Positions 8,476-16,691 of a DNA stretch of 64,000 nt are shown here, in pieces (the first letter of the stretch is position 1; each line of letters begins with the position of its first letter). The position numbers and the translations under genes were made by a program. Source of the stretch: [Mycobacterium] manitobense (GTDB lineage Bacteria > Actinomycetota > Actinomycetes > Mycobacteriales > Mycobacteriaceae); the NCBI RefSeq assembly GCF_025821665.1, contig NZ_JACKSJ010000062.1, forward strand, positions 248,001 through 312,000, read 5' to 3'. Below the pieces are notes generated by a model, which did no database searches, was not told the DNA's origin, and saw nothing but the letters and a program-made list of their open reading frames with translations.

Positions 8476-9384
8476 ATGACGATCTTCGACCAGTACCTCG
8501 CGTTCCTCCACCTCGACCGGCGGATGGCGCTCGACATCGATCTGGGCCCGCTGCAGCTGCATCTCTTCGGCCGGTCGGTGTTCCTGATGTGGATCACGGT
8601 GGCCATCCTGGCGGTCGCCGGCATCGCGGTCCTGGTCTCGCGCAGGCCGGAGTTGATCCAGAAGTGGCGCACCTGGGTGCTGATCGCCCCCGCCGTCGGC
8701 CTGCCGGTGTGGATCGGCCACGGCACCACCGCCGTACTGGCCGCGGCGCTGGCCGTCGTCGCGGTCACCGAGTACGCGCGGCTGGTCCGGCTCGAGCGGG
8801 CAGACACGTGGGTGCTCCTGGCCCTCGCCGTGCTGTATCCCCTCGCCGCGTGGCTGCGGCCGTCACTGCTGCAACTCGCGCCCGTCGTCCTGCTGCTGTG
8901 CGCGCTGCCCTCGGTCCTCGGCGGCGATGTCGAGAACGGCGCCAGGCGAACCGCATTCACCGCCTTCGGTTCGGTGTGGATCTGCTGGTCCCTGTCACAC
9001 CTGGTGATGGTGCTGCCGGACACCTACCTGCTGTGCTTCGCCGTCGCGGCCACCGACGTCGCCGCCTGGTGCGGCGGAAAGGGGCTGCGCCGCATGGCCT
9101 GGGCGCGCCGGCCGCTGTCGCCGTTGAGCCCCAACAAGACGGTCGGCGGCCTCGTCGGCGCGGTCATCGGCGCATTCGTCATCCTCACCCTGCTCGGCAG
9201 CATGTCAGTCGGCCTGCTCATCGCCGTCTCGATCGGCGGTGTCTTCGGCGACCTCCTCGAGTCGATGCTCAAGCGGCAGGCTCAGGTCAAGGACGCCGGC
9301 GACTGGCTGCCTGGGTTCGGCGGCCTTCTCGACCGCATCGATTCGCTGTTACTCGTCCTCCCACTCGCGTACTTCCTAGGATGA
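8476..9384 (+). CDS. phosphatidate cytidylyltransferase family protein (CdsA-like)
   Basis: Protein of 302 residues with about eight membrane segments. The C-terminal signature reads SMLKRQAQVKDAGDW, then PGFGGLLDRIDS. This matches the CdsA pattern S-x-x-K-R-x4-K-D except that the usual His of PGHGG is Phe. The enzyme would make a CDP-diacylglycerol-type donor from CTP and a phosphatidic acid, which fits the PlsC gene before it and the CDP-alcohol transferase at 6902. Its last bases overlap the ATG of the next gene (ATGA). It is probably not the housekeeping CdsA. Confidence 0.82.
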   Translation: MTIFDQYLAFLHLDRRMALDIDLGPLQLHLFGRSVFLMWITVAILAVAGIAVLVSRRPELIQKWRTWVLIAPAVGLPVWIGHGTTAVLAAALAVVAVTEYARLVRLERADTWVLLALAVLYPLAAWLRPSLLQLAPVVLLLCALPSVLGGDVENGARRTAFTAFGSVWICWSLSHLVMVLPDTYLLCFAVAATDVAAWCGGKGLRRMAWARRPLSPLSPNKTVGGLVGAVIGAFVILTLLGSMSVGLLIAVSIGGVFGDLLESMLKRQAQVKDAGDWLPGFGGLLDRIDSLLLVLPLAYFLG

Positions 9385-11690
9385 ACGAACACATGAGCCA
9401 CTCTTCGGTTCCCACGATGACGCCCACGATCACCGTCTGCTCGGCACGTGGGCGACACACGTTCGCGCCGGGTCGTGATGTCGTCATCGGACGCGACGTC
9501 CGCGCCGACGTCCGCATCCCGCATCCGAAGGTGTCGCGTTCGCACGTGATACTGCGCCATCTCGACGAGGGCTGGATCGCGGTCGACGACACGAGCCTGC
9601 ACGGGATGTACGTCGACGGGCAACGGGTGCCTTCGGTCGATGTGCATGGCGGACTGACGATTCACCTCGTCGCGCCCGACGGTCCGCAGCTGAGATTCGA
9701 GCTCGGCACCGCGCCTCCTGCGGCCGACGCGGTGACCAAGAGGATGTCGCGGCAATCCGGCCGGGAGGATTCACTCACGATCGGACGCGCCGCCGACAAC
9801 GACATCGTCGTGCCCGACGTGCTCGCCTCGCGCCATCACGCCACCCTCGTCACCACGGACCGGGGCGTGCAGCTGTCGAGCACCGACGCCCGCAACGGCA
9901 CCTTCGTCAACGGAGTGCGCGTCACCGACGCTCCCCTCGCCGACGACGACGTCGTGACGATCGGCAACGTCGACTTCGTCTTCACCGCAGGTGCGCTGGT
10001 GCGCCGTACTCAGCCGGCCGTCACCACCGGCGGTCTCGAGGTGAACGAGGTGAGCCTGGCGATCGAGCGTGACGTCGTTCTGCTGGACCGGGTCTCGTTC
10101 ACCGCCCGCCCGGGCACGCTGACGGCGGTGATCGGGCCCTCGGGCTCGGGCAAGTCCACGCTGGCGAGGATGATCGTCGGCGCCGGACGGCCGACCAGTG
10201 GTGCGGTCTCGTTCGAAGGGCGCGACCTCCACACCGGGTACGACGCATTGCGCAGCCGGATCGGCATGGTGCCGCAGGACGACATCGTGCACGGCCGGCT
10301 CACCATCGCCCAGGCACTGGAATTCGCCGCCGAACTTCGGATGCCCGCCGACACCGCCGCCGAGGACCGCAGGCAGGTGATCGCCGCGGTGCTCGAGGAA
10401 CTCGAACTGAGCGGCCACGCCCAGACCCGCATCGACAAGCTGTCGGGCGGTCAGCGCAAGCGCGTCTCGGTGGCGCTCGAACTGCTGACCGGTCCCTCGC
10501 TGCTGGTGCTCGACGAGCCGACCACCGGACTGGATCCGGCGCTGGACCGGGCGGTGATGGGGATGCTGCGCAGGCTCGCCGACGCGGGCCGGGTGATCGT
10601 GGTGGTGACCCACTCACTGACGTTCCTGGATGTGTGCGATCAGGTGTTGCTGCTGGCGCCGGGCGGCAAGACCGCCTTCTGCGGCTCGCCCGGCGCGCTC
10701 GGCTCGGCGATGGGATCCACCGACTGGGCGGACATCTTCACCAGCGTCAGCGCCGACCCCGACGGTGTCCAACGCCGGTTCCTGGCGGGCAGAGAGCCAT
10801 CGGCCGCACACAGCGTCGTCGACGACGCGTCCGCGCAGCCCGCGAGAGCGGCCGCACCGTCGTTCACCGGGCTGCGCCGTCAGGTCAGCACGATCGCCCG
10901 TCGTCAGGTACGACTGCTGGTGGCCAACCGCGGCTACCTCGTGTTCCTCGCGGTGCTTCCGTTCATCGTCGGCCTGCTGCCGCTGACGGTGGCAGGCGAC
11001 GCCGGTCTCGGCGGACCCCCGCCGGACGGTGCGCCACCCTTCGAGGCGAAACACGTCATCGCGCTGACGAGCTTCGCCGCCATCCTGATGGGCGTCACGC
11101 TCACCGTGCGCGACCTGGTCGGTGAACGTGCCATCTTCCAGCGCGAGCAGGCGACCGGGATGTCCGCCTCGGCGTACCTGCTGGCGAAGATCGCGGTGTT
11201 CGGCGCGGTGGCGGTGATCCAGTCGGCGATCCTGGTCCTCGTCGTCACGGCGCCCGGGTTCGGCAAGCCCGCGCCCTCACGTGCGGTGGTGCTGGGCAGC
11301 CCGATGCTGGAGTTCTTCGCCGGCATCGCGGCGACGGCGGTCGCAGCCGCGGTGCTGGGACTGGCGGTGTCGGCCCTGGCACGGACCGGCGATCAGGTGA
11401 TCGTGCTGCTGGCGGCGACGTTGATGGCGCAGCTGGTGCTCGCCGGCGGCTTCATACCGGTGACGGGCAGGCCACTGTTCGAGACGCTGGCATGGCTCAC
11501 GCCTGGGCGATGGGGATTCGCCGCGACCGCGTCGACGGCCGACCTGGCCTCACTGGTCGCCGGGATCGCCGATGACAAGCACTGGCGACACTCCCCGTCG
11601 GCATGGCTGTTCGACATGGCCATGCTGGCGGTGCTCACCGTGCTCTTCGCCGGCATCGCCCGCTGGCGGATCCGGTTCAGGGCTTCCTGA
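9381..11690 (+). CDS. FHA-FHA ABC transporter (Rv1747 type), fused ATPase-permease
   Basis: Protein of 769 residues. FHA1 is about residues 15-108 (GRDV at 37, SRSH at 52) and FHA2 about 130-205 (GRAADN at 135, SRHH at 150). The ABC ATPase has Walker A GPSGSGKST at 252-260, then LSGGQRKRVS and LLVLDEPTTGLDP. An ABC2-type permease domain with about six membrane segments runs from about 515 to the end. The order equals that of M. tuberculosis Rv1747, a PknF-phosphorylated exporter linked to lipooligosaccharide/PIM export. The ATG overlaps the CdsA-like stop, so a role in exporting the product of the upstream lipid enzymes is an attractive inference. Confidence 0.92.
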   Translation: MNEHMSHSSVPTMTPTITVCSARGRHTFAPGRDVVIGRDVRADVRIPHPKVSRSHVILRHLDEGWIAVDDTSLHGMYVDGQRVPSVDVHGGLTIHLVAPDGPQLRFELGTAPPAADAVTKRMSRQSGREDSLTIGRAADNDIVVPDVLASRHHATLVTTDRGVQLSSTDARNGTFVNGVRVTDAPLADDDVVTIGNVDFVFTAGALVRRTQPAVTTGGLEVNEVSLAIERDVVLLDRVSFTARPGTLTAVIGPSGSGKSTLARMIVGAGRPTSGAVSFEGRDLHTGYDALRSRIGMVPQDDIVHGRLTIAQALEFAAELRMPADTAAEDRRQVIAAVLEELELSGHAQTRIDKLSGGQRKRVSVALELLTGPSLLVLDEPTTGLDPALDRAVMGMLRRLADAGRVIVVVTHSLTFLDVCDQVLLLAPGGKTAFCGSPGALGSAMGSTDWADIFTSVSADPDGVQRRFLAGREPSAAHSVVDDASAQPARAAAPSFTGLRRQVSTIARRQVRLLVANRGYLVFLAVLPFIVGLLPLTVAGDAGLGGPPPDGAPPFEAKHVIALTSFAAILMGVTLTVRDLVGERAIFQREQATGMSASAYLLAKIAVFGAVAVIQSAILVLVVTAPGFGKPAPSRAVVLGSPMLEFFAGIAATAVAAAVLGLAVSALARTGDQVIVLLAATLMAQLVLAGGFIPVTGRPLFETLAWLTPGRWGFAATASTADLASLVAGIADDKHWRHSPSAWLFDMAMLAVLTVLFAGIARWRIRFRAS

Positions 11691-11851
11691 GCGCCGCGGC
11701 GCGACGTTTGCGGCCCACATCCCCGGGTAAGGCTAAGGTGCCGGACGCTTTCTGCAACGTGTGAGCAGCCTCGCATCATCATCGGCAGCACCCTGCGCGA
11801 TTCGGCTACGAATACAAGGCATCCGCTGCCGACACCTTCAGGAGACACCAC

Positions 11852-13222
11852 ATGCGCGTTGTCGTCACCGGCGCTTCGGGCAACGTCGGCGCCGGCGTGC
11901 TGCGGGCGTTGGCCGCACAGATGCCCGACGCCGAGGTGGTCGGCATCTGTCGGCGCCCACCCACGACGGGTGAGAAATACGAACGGGTGCAGTGGCATGC
12001 CGTGGATCTGTCGTCGCCCACCGCCGCAGCCGAACTCGAACCGGTGCTGCGACGCGCTGACGTGGTGATCCACCTGGCGCTGGCGATCCAGCCGGTGCGC
12101 GACACGGATTACCTCTACCGCGCCAATGTGCTTGGCACACAAGCTCTTCTTTCTGCAATGACGGCAGCGGGAATCCGACAACTCGTGTACGCCTCCAGCC
12201 TTGGCATCTACGCCCCCGGCCGCGGGGAACCCGTTTCGGAGGACTGGCCGGACACCGGCCAGCCCGCCTCGACGTACAGCCGGCACAAGGTGATGGTGGA
12301 GCGGATGCTCGACCGGTTCGTCGAAGAACATCCCGAGACGGTCGTGGCACGCTTCCGTCCCACCGTCGTGGTGCAGCGCGAAGCAGCCTGGCTGATTCGT
12401 TCGCTCTACCTCGGTCCCCTGGTGCCCCGCGCCGCCTTCGAACTCCTGCGTCGCGGTGCGGTGCGTCTTCTCCCCCTGCCCAGGGGCATCGCGCTGCAGT
12501 TCGTCCATGCCGATGACGTCGGCGATGCGGTGATCCGGATGATGCAGCACCGTGCCCACGGTTCGTACAACATCGCGGCGAACGTGCTGGACAGCACCGC
12601 GCTCGCCGCCCTGGTCGGGGCACAGGCCGTCGGCGTCGACCCGCGGATGATGCGGACGGTGGTCAGCGCGCTCAGCGCGAGCCGCGTGGTGGCGCTGACT
12701 CCGGGCTGGTACGACGTGGCCACCAATTCACCCGTCATGGACACGTCGAAGGCCCGCCGCGAACTCGGGTGGGCCCCCACGCGGACGTCGGCCGAGAGCG
12801 CGATGGAACTCCTCGACGGAATGGCTGAGGGCGCCGCGGGCACGAGCGCGGCGATGGGCTGGAGATCCGAGGAGCGACGCATGACACCACAGACGATCCG
12901 GCGGATACACGACGGCTCCCTGTTGCTGTGGACCACTCTGGCCGTCGCCCGTGCGCTCGGCTTCGGCGCTGCCAAAGTTCCGGAGGCCGCGGCCGTCGCC
13001 GTCAACCTGGCCGCCGGCACACCGATGGCGTTGGAACGTGTCGTCGAACGCCGCCGCGACCCCGTCGCGATACTGGCGCCGCTCGCCGTCGTCGCAGCGC
13101 TGACGACCACCGTCCGTGGCGGATGGGCGCCGGTCGCCGCCACCACGGCCCTCAGCCTGCTCGCCGCGGCCGAACGCCGCCGGGCCTCACGGATGGGAAA
13201 ACATGAACACACAACACATTGA
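11852..13222 (+). CDS. NAD(P)-dependent epimerase/dehydratase family protein with C-terminal membrane extension
   Basis: Protein of 456 residues. The Rossmann motif GASGNVGAG lies at residues 8-16 and the catalytic YSRHK at about 149-153, with an upstream SSLGIY serine, as in extended SDRs. Residues 1 to about 330 are the enzyme. The last about 100 hold two or three hydrophobic stretches (LLLWTTLAVARALGFG, AILAPLAVVAALTT), which suggests membrane attachment. Nucleotide-sugar or sterol-like substrates are possible and none is evident. The next SDR gene starts 20 bp before its stop, so the two are coupled. A clear AGGAG precedes the ATG. Confidence 0.8.
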   Translation: MRVVVTGASGNVGAGVLRALAAQMPDAEVVGICRRPPTTGEKYERVQWHAVDLSSPTAAAELEPVLRRADVVIHLALAIQPVRDTDYLYRANVLGTQALLSAMTAAGIRQLVYASSLGIYAPGRGEPVSEDWPDTGQPASTYSRHKVMVERMLDRFVEEHPETVVARFRPTVVVQREAAWLIRSLYLGPLVPRAAFELLRRGAVRLLPLPRGIALQFVHADDVGDAVIRMMQHRAHGSYNIAANVLDSTALAALVGAQAVGVDPRMMRTVVSALSASRVVALTPGWYDVATNSPVMDTSKARRELGWAPTRTSAESAMELLDGMAEGAAGTSAAMGWRSEERRMTPQTIRRIHDGSLLLWTTLAVARALGFGAAKVPEAAAVAVNLAAGTPMALERVVERRRDPVAILAPLAVVAALTTTVRGGWAPVAATTALSLLAAAERRRASRMGKHEHTTH

Positions 13223-14087
13223 CTCTCAAGTGGTCGTCGTCATCGGCGCTTCGAGCGGGATAGGGCGGGAGACCGCGTTGCACTACGCCAGACGCAATGC
13301 CGCCCTGGTGCTGGCGTCGCGCTCAGAGGACGCCCTACAGGACGTCGCAGACGAGTGCAGATCGGTCGGCGCCATCGACGTGGTGGTGCAGGCGACGGAC
13401 ATCGCCGCCGCCGACCAGGTACAGGAACTACTCGACGTCACGATCGAGCGATTCGGCCGGGCGGACATCGTGGCCCAATGCGCGGCCATCACCGCCTTCG
13501 GCCGCTTCGAGGACGTGCCGGCCGACGTCTTCGACGACGTGGTGAAGACGAATCTCCTCGGCGCCGCCAACGTGGCGCGCTCGGCACTGCGCCACTTCCA
13601 GGAGCGGCGCTCGGGGCACCTGGTTCTGGTCGGATCACTCCTGGGAACGATCGCGGTGCCATATCAATCTCCCTACGTACTCAGCAAATTCGCGTTGAGT
13701 GCGCTCGTTCGGGTGTTGCGACAGGAGAATCGTCATCTGCCGGAGGTCCGGATCCACGGCATCTACCCGGGACCGGTCGACACTCCGGTGTACGGGACGG
13801 CGGGGAATTACTCCGGCCTCACCCCGCGGGTGCCGCCGACCGCAGACGCCCCCGCCGTCGTCGCGGCCGCCATCGTGCGCGCCACTGACAGGCGGCGCTC
13901 CAGCGAGCGTCAAGTCGGTCTGCTGAACTGGCCGGCGATCGCCGCCTTCCGGTTGATGCCGGCGGTCTTCGATGCCCTGGTCGGGCCGTTCGTCCGTGCC
14001 GCCTCCTTCGATTCGGGCCCCAGCGACGCCAGCGCCGGGAACGTGCGGTACGCGCCGAGTGCCGTCAACCCGCGCGAATCGGCATGA
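13203..14087 (+). CDS. short-chain dehydrogenase/reductase
   Basis: Classical SDR of 294 residues from the ATG at 13203, which overlaps the previous gene. It has GASSGIGRE for cofactor binding, a catalytic Ser in VGSLLGT and YVLSK as YxxxK. The NNAG motif is replaced by AQCAAIT. The substrate is unknown. Coupling to the membrane-tailed epimerase suggests successive steps on one substrate. The strong hairpin at 14139-14170 ends the unit. Confidence 0.82.
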   Translation: MNTQHIDSQVVVVIGASSGIGRETALHYARRNAALVLASRSEDALQDVADECRSVGAIDVVVQATDIAAADQVQELLDVTIERFGRADIVAQCAAITAFGRFEDVPADVFDDVVKTNLLGAANVARSALRHFQERRSGHLVLVGSLLGTIAVPYQSPYVLSKFALSALVRVLRQENRHLPEVRIHGIYPGPVDTPVYGTAGNYSGLTPRVPPTADAPAVVAAAIVRATDRRRSSERQVGLLNWPAIAAFRLMPAVFDALVGPFVRAASFDSGPSDASAGNVRYAPSAVNPRESA

Positions 14088-14138
14088 CCCTGATCTGAGG
14101 CCCCTTGCTCTCTGACGGCCGCAGAGGAACAGACGAAG

Positions 14139-14170
14139 CCGCCCGGACCGTGGTGTCACGGTCCGGGCGG
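14139..14170. terminator. bidirectional terminator between convergent genes
   Basis: CCGCCCGGACCGTG and CACGGTCCGGGCGG form a perfect 14-bp stem with a GTGT loop. It lies between the stops of the SDR (+, 14087) and the DUF4189 protein (-, 14187), so it can serve both strands. Confidence 0.8.
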
Positions 14171-14186
14171 ATCTGAGTCGAACGAC

Positions 14187-14906
14187 TCAGAAGTACGTCG
14201 TCGTCGTGGTGCTGGTGCCGTTGTCGCAGGCGATGGTCACCGTCCAGTTCCGGAACCGCGGAACCGCAGGCACGACCCTGAGGTCGTACTTCGAGTTGGC
14301 CGGCAGTGCGAAGGCGCGGTTGAAGTTCTCGGCCGTGTAGGTGCACTGCGACGAGACGCCACTGCGGTCGGTGATGTGAGCCACGAAGCCGCCCAGCACC
14401 GGGTCGAACGACACCGTCGGCCCCAGCTTCGGCGCGGGCGGAGGAGGCGGCGGATCGTTGGGCGGCGGCGGGGTGGATCCATTCGCGCAACCGGACACGA
14501 TCACCTTGGCGCCCTGCTGATTCTGCAGCTTGGCCGTGGCCTTGCTTTGCGCGGCGGCAAGCGACGGGTCAGATGCCCCGGTCATCTCGCCGTAGTCGTT
14601 GGAGGCCGCCGCCGCACACTCGTTCGTCGCGATCACCTGCGCGACGCAGTGGCTGCCGCCGTTGCTCACACAGTTCGACAGCGCACCCTGGGCGGCCTGG
14701 TCCTGGCTGGCACCGATGGAAGAACCGCCGGCCATCGTGACGGGCGGATTCTCGCTGACGAAGCCGATGGCGAGCGCGATGTGCTGATCGGCGGCGCTCG
14801 CCGGAGCGGCGGCGCTGACCATGCCGACGCCAGATGCGAAGGCAGCCAGGAAGATCAGCGCTGCGGTACGGGTGCGGCGGCCGGCTGCGTCTCTTGAGAT
14901 GGTCAT
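14187..14906 (-). CDS. secreted DUF4189 protein with Pro-rich linker
   Basis: Protein of 239 residues starting at ATG 14906 behind GGAGGAC. The signal peptide is about residues 1-40 (ALIFLAAFASGVGMVSAAAP, ending ASA). A DUF4189 domain follows (about 41-145: IALAIGFVSENPPVTMAGGS, QAALSNC-like repeats, conserved Cys). A PPPPNDPPPPPP linker leads to a C-terminal beta-rich domain with two further cysteines. DUF4189 proteins are exported and common in mycobacteria. Function unknown. Confidence 0.82.
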   Translation of the reverse strand: MTISRDAAGRRTRTAALIFLAAFASGVGMVSAAAPASAADQHIALAIGFVSENPPVTMAGGSSIGASQDQAAQGALSNCVSNGGSHCVAQVIATNECAAAASNDYGEMTGASDPSLAAAQSKATAKLQNQQGAKVIVSGCANGSTPPPPNDPPPPPPAPKLGPTVSFDPVLGGFVAHITDRSGVSSQCTYTAENFNRAFALPANSKYDLRVVPAVPRFRNWTVTIACDNGTSTTTTTYF

Positions 14907-15136
14907 GTTGTCCTCCGATGGAAGTGAGCCGATGTTCGGACCCTCTTGGGCTACTCGAATACTCGGCGTCACGACGCGGCGGGGTAATCGCCTCGAGGGC
15001 AGACTTCACCGGAGGGTGGGAAGGGTTTCCTATCCGCTGGGCAAGGGTCTCATCTGGGCAGACTCGCTCGAGGCGATGACGCCGTTCGTCGATAACGGTT
15101 GTCCAGCAACCATTTCGGCTTGCTGTCGGCCGGCGA

Positions 15137-16627
15137 CTACCAGTTGCTCGGCGAGTAGTCCTTCAGGAAGCAGCCGTGCAGATCTTCGCCGGCCTCGCCG
15201 CGGACGATGGGGTCATACACACGGGCGGCGCCGTCGACGAGGTCGAGCGGGGCGTGGAAGCCCTCTTCGGCGAGCCGCAGTTTCGTCGGATGTGGCCGCT
15301 CGTCGGTGATCCATCCCGTGTCGACGGCGGTCATGAGAATGCCGTCCTGCTCCAGCATTTCGGCGGCGCTGGTGCGGGTGAGCATGTTCAGCGCGGCCTT
15401 CGCCATGTTGGTGTGCGGATGCCCCGGCCCCTTGTACGCGCGGCTGAACTGCCCCTCCATCGCGGACACGTTGACGACGTACGTGCGGCGCGCGGGTGAG
15501 GCGGCCATCGCCGGGCGCAGGCGGCTCACCAGGATGAACGGCGCAGTCTGGTTGCACAGCTGGACCTCGAGCAGTTCCATCGCGTCGACCTCGTGCACGC
15601 GTTGGGTCCAGCTGTTGACCGACGCTGTGTCGGGCAGCAGCCCACCCGCGTCGATGGCGGTGCCCGCGGCGATCCGCTCCGGGGACGCGCTGCGAGCGGC
15701 GAGAGCGAGTTCCGTGACCGGAGGGCAGGAGCGACGGGGGTACCGCCCAGCCGAAGGCGAGGGGGCCGACCCGGGATCTGACGGGGCATGGGGGGCCGGG
15801 TGCTCGGAGAGGCTCCCTGCGAGTGCGGCCGGATGGGCGTCGCTGACGCGGTCGAACGTGATGACGTCGACCAGTGAAGGCGCCGGGGTCCGCTCCGCCT
15901 CGACGAGTGCCGCATAGGAGCCGGGGGCGCGGCGCACCGTCTGGGCGGCGTTGTTGATCAGGATGTCCAGCGGGCCCTGCGCGGCGACGCTGTCCGCGAG
16001 CGCGACCACCTGCGCGGGGTCGCGGAGGTCGATGCCCACCACGCGGAGCCGGTGCAGCCAGTCGGCGCTGTCGGGCATCGCGGAGAAGCGGCGCACGGCG
16101 TCGTTCGGGAATCGGGTGGTGATCGTGGTGTGCGCCCCGTCGCGGAGCAGTCGCAACGCGATGTACATGCCGATCTTGGCGCGACCACCGGTGAGGAGTG
16201 CGGTCCTGCCGGTCAGGTCGGTGCGGGCGTCGCGCTTCGCGCGGTTGAGTGCGGCGCACGCCGGGCAGAGTTGGTGGTAGAACGCGTCGACCACCGTGTA
16301 GCGGATCTTGCACATGTAGCAGGCCCGCGGCCGGAGCAATGTGCCCGCGGTGGCGCCGACCGCAGCCGACACCAGCGGCAGACCCTGCGTCTCGTCGTCG
16401 ATGCGGCCGGGCGCACCGGTGGCGGTGGCGGCGGTGACGGCCTCGTCGGCGGCCGCCACTGCATCGCGCTTGGCGTGCCGGCGGGCCTTCCGTACCGACT
16501 TGAAGATGCTCGCCGTCGCCCGGCGCACGGCCACGGCGTCGGGATGCTCGGGGGGCAACGACTCGATGTCGGCCAGCACCTGCAGGCACATGTCGAGCTT
16601 GTCCGGGTCGATCGCGTTCACCAACAA
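15137..16627 (-). CDS. zinc-ribbon-containing SDR-like oxidoreductase
   Basis: Protein of 496 residues. A helical N-terminal part is followed by a four-cysteine knuckle (C103-x2-C106, C121-x2-C124) and then a Rossmann domain with TGGRAKIG at 146-153 and NNAAQTV. Near the C terminus, at the place of the SDR catalytic YxxxK, it has T-N-M-A-K (HPHTNMAKAALN), so the usual Tyr is missing. This form is, I believe, characteristic of a separate family shared with some eukaryotes. The cysteines may bind zinc. The reaction is unknown. Neighbours give no clue: an alpha-glucosidase gene upstream and DUF4189 downstream. Confidence 0.72.
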   Translation of the reverse strand: MLVNAIDPDKLDMCLQVLADIESLPPEHPDAVAVRRATASIFKSVRKARRHAKRDAVAAADEAVTAATATGAPGRIDDETQGLPLVSAAVGATAGTLLRPRACYMCKIRYTVVDAFYHQLCPACAALNRAKRDARTDLTGRTALLTGGRAKIGMYIALRLLRDGAHTTITTRFPNDAVRRFSAMPDSADWLHRLRVVGIDLRDPAQVVALADSVAAQGPLDILINNAAQTVRRAPGSYAALVEAERTPAPSLVDVITFDRVSDAHPAALAGSLSEHPAPHAPSDPGSAPSPSAGRYPRRSCPPVTELALAARSASPERIAAGTAIDAGGLLPDTASVNSWTQRVHEVDAMELLEVQLCNQTAPFILVSRLRPAMAASPARRTYVVNVSAMEGQFSRAYKGPGHPHTNMAKAALNMLTRTSAAEMLEQDGILMTAVDTGWITDERPHPTKLRLAEEGFHAPLDLVDGAARVYDPIVRGEAGEDLHGCFLKDYSPSNW

Positions 16628-16691
16628 AGAGTACTGGTCGGAAACCGCGGGTCCCGCACACGCACGACGCGGCCGAATGGCCCGTCGCCCG

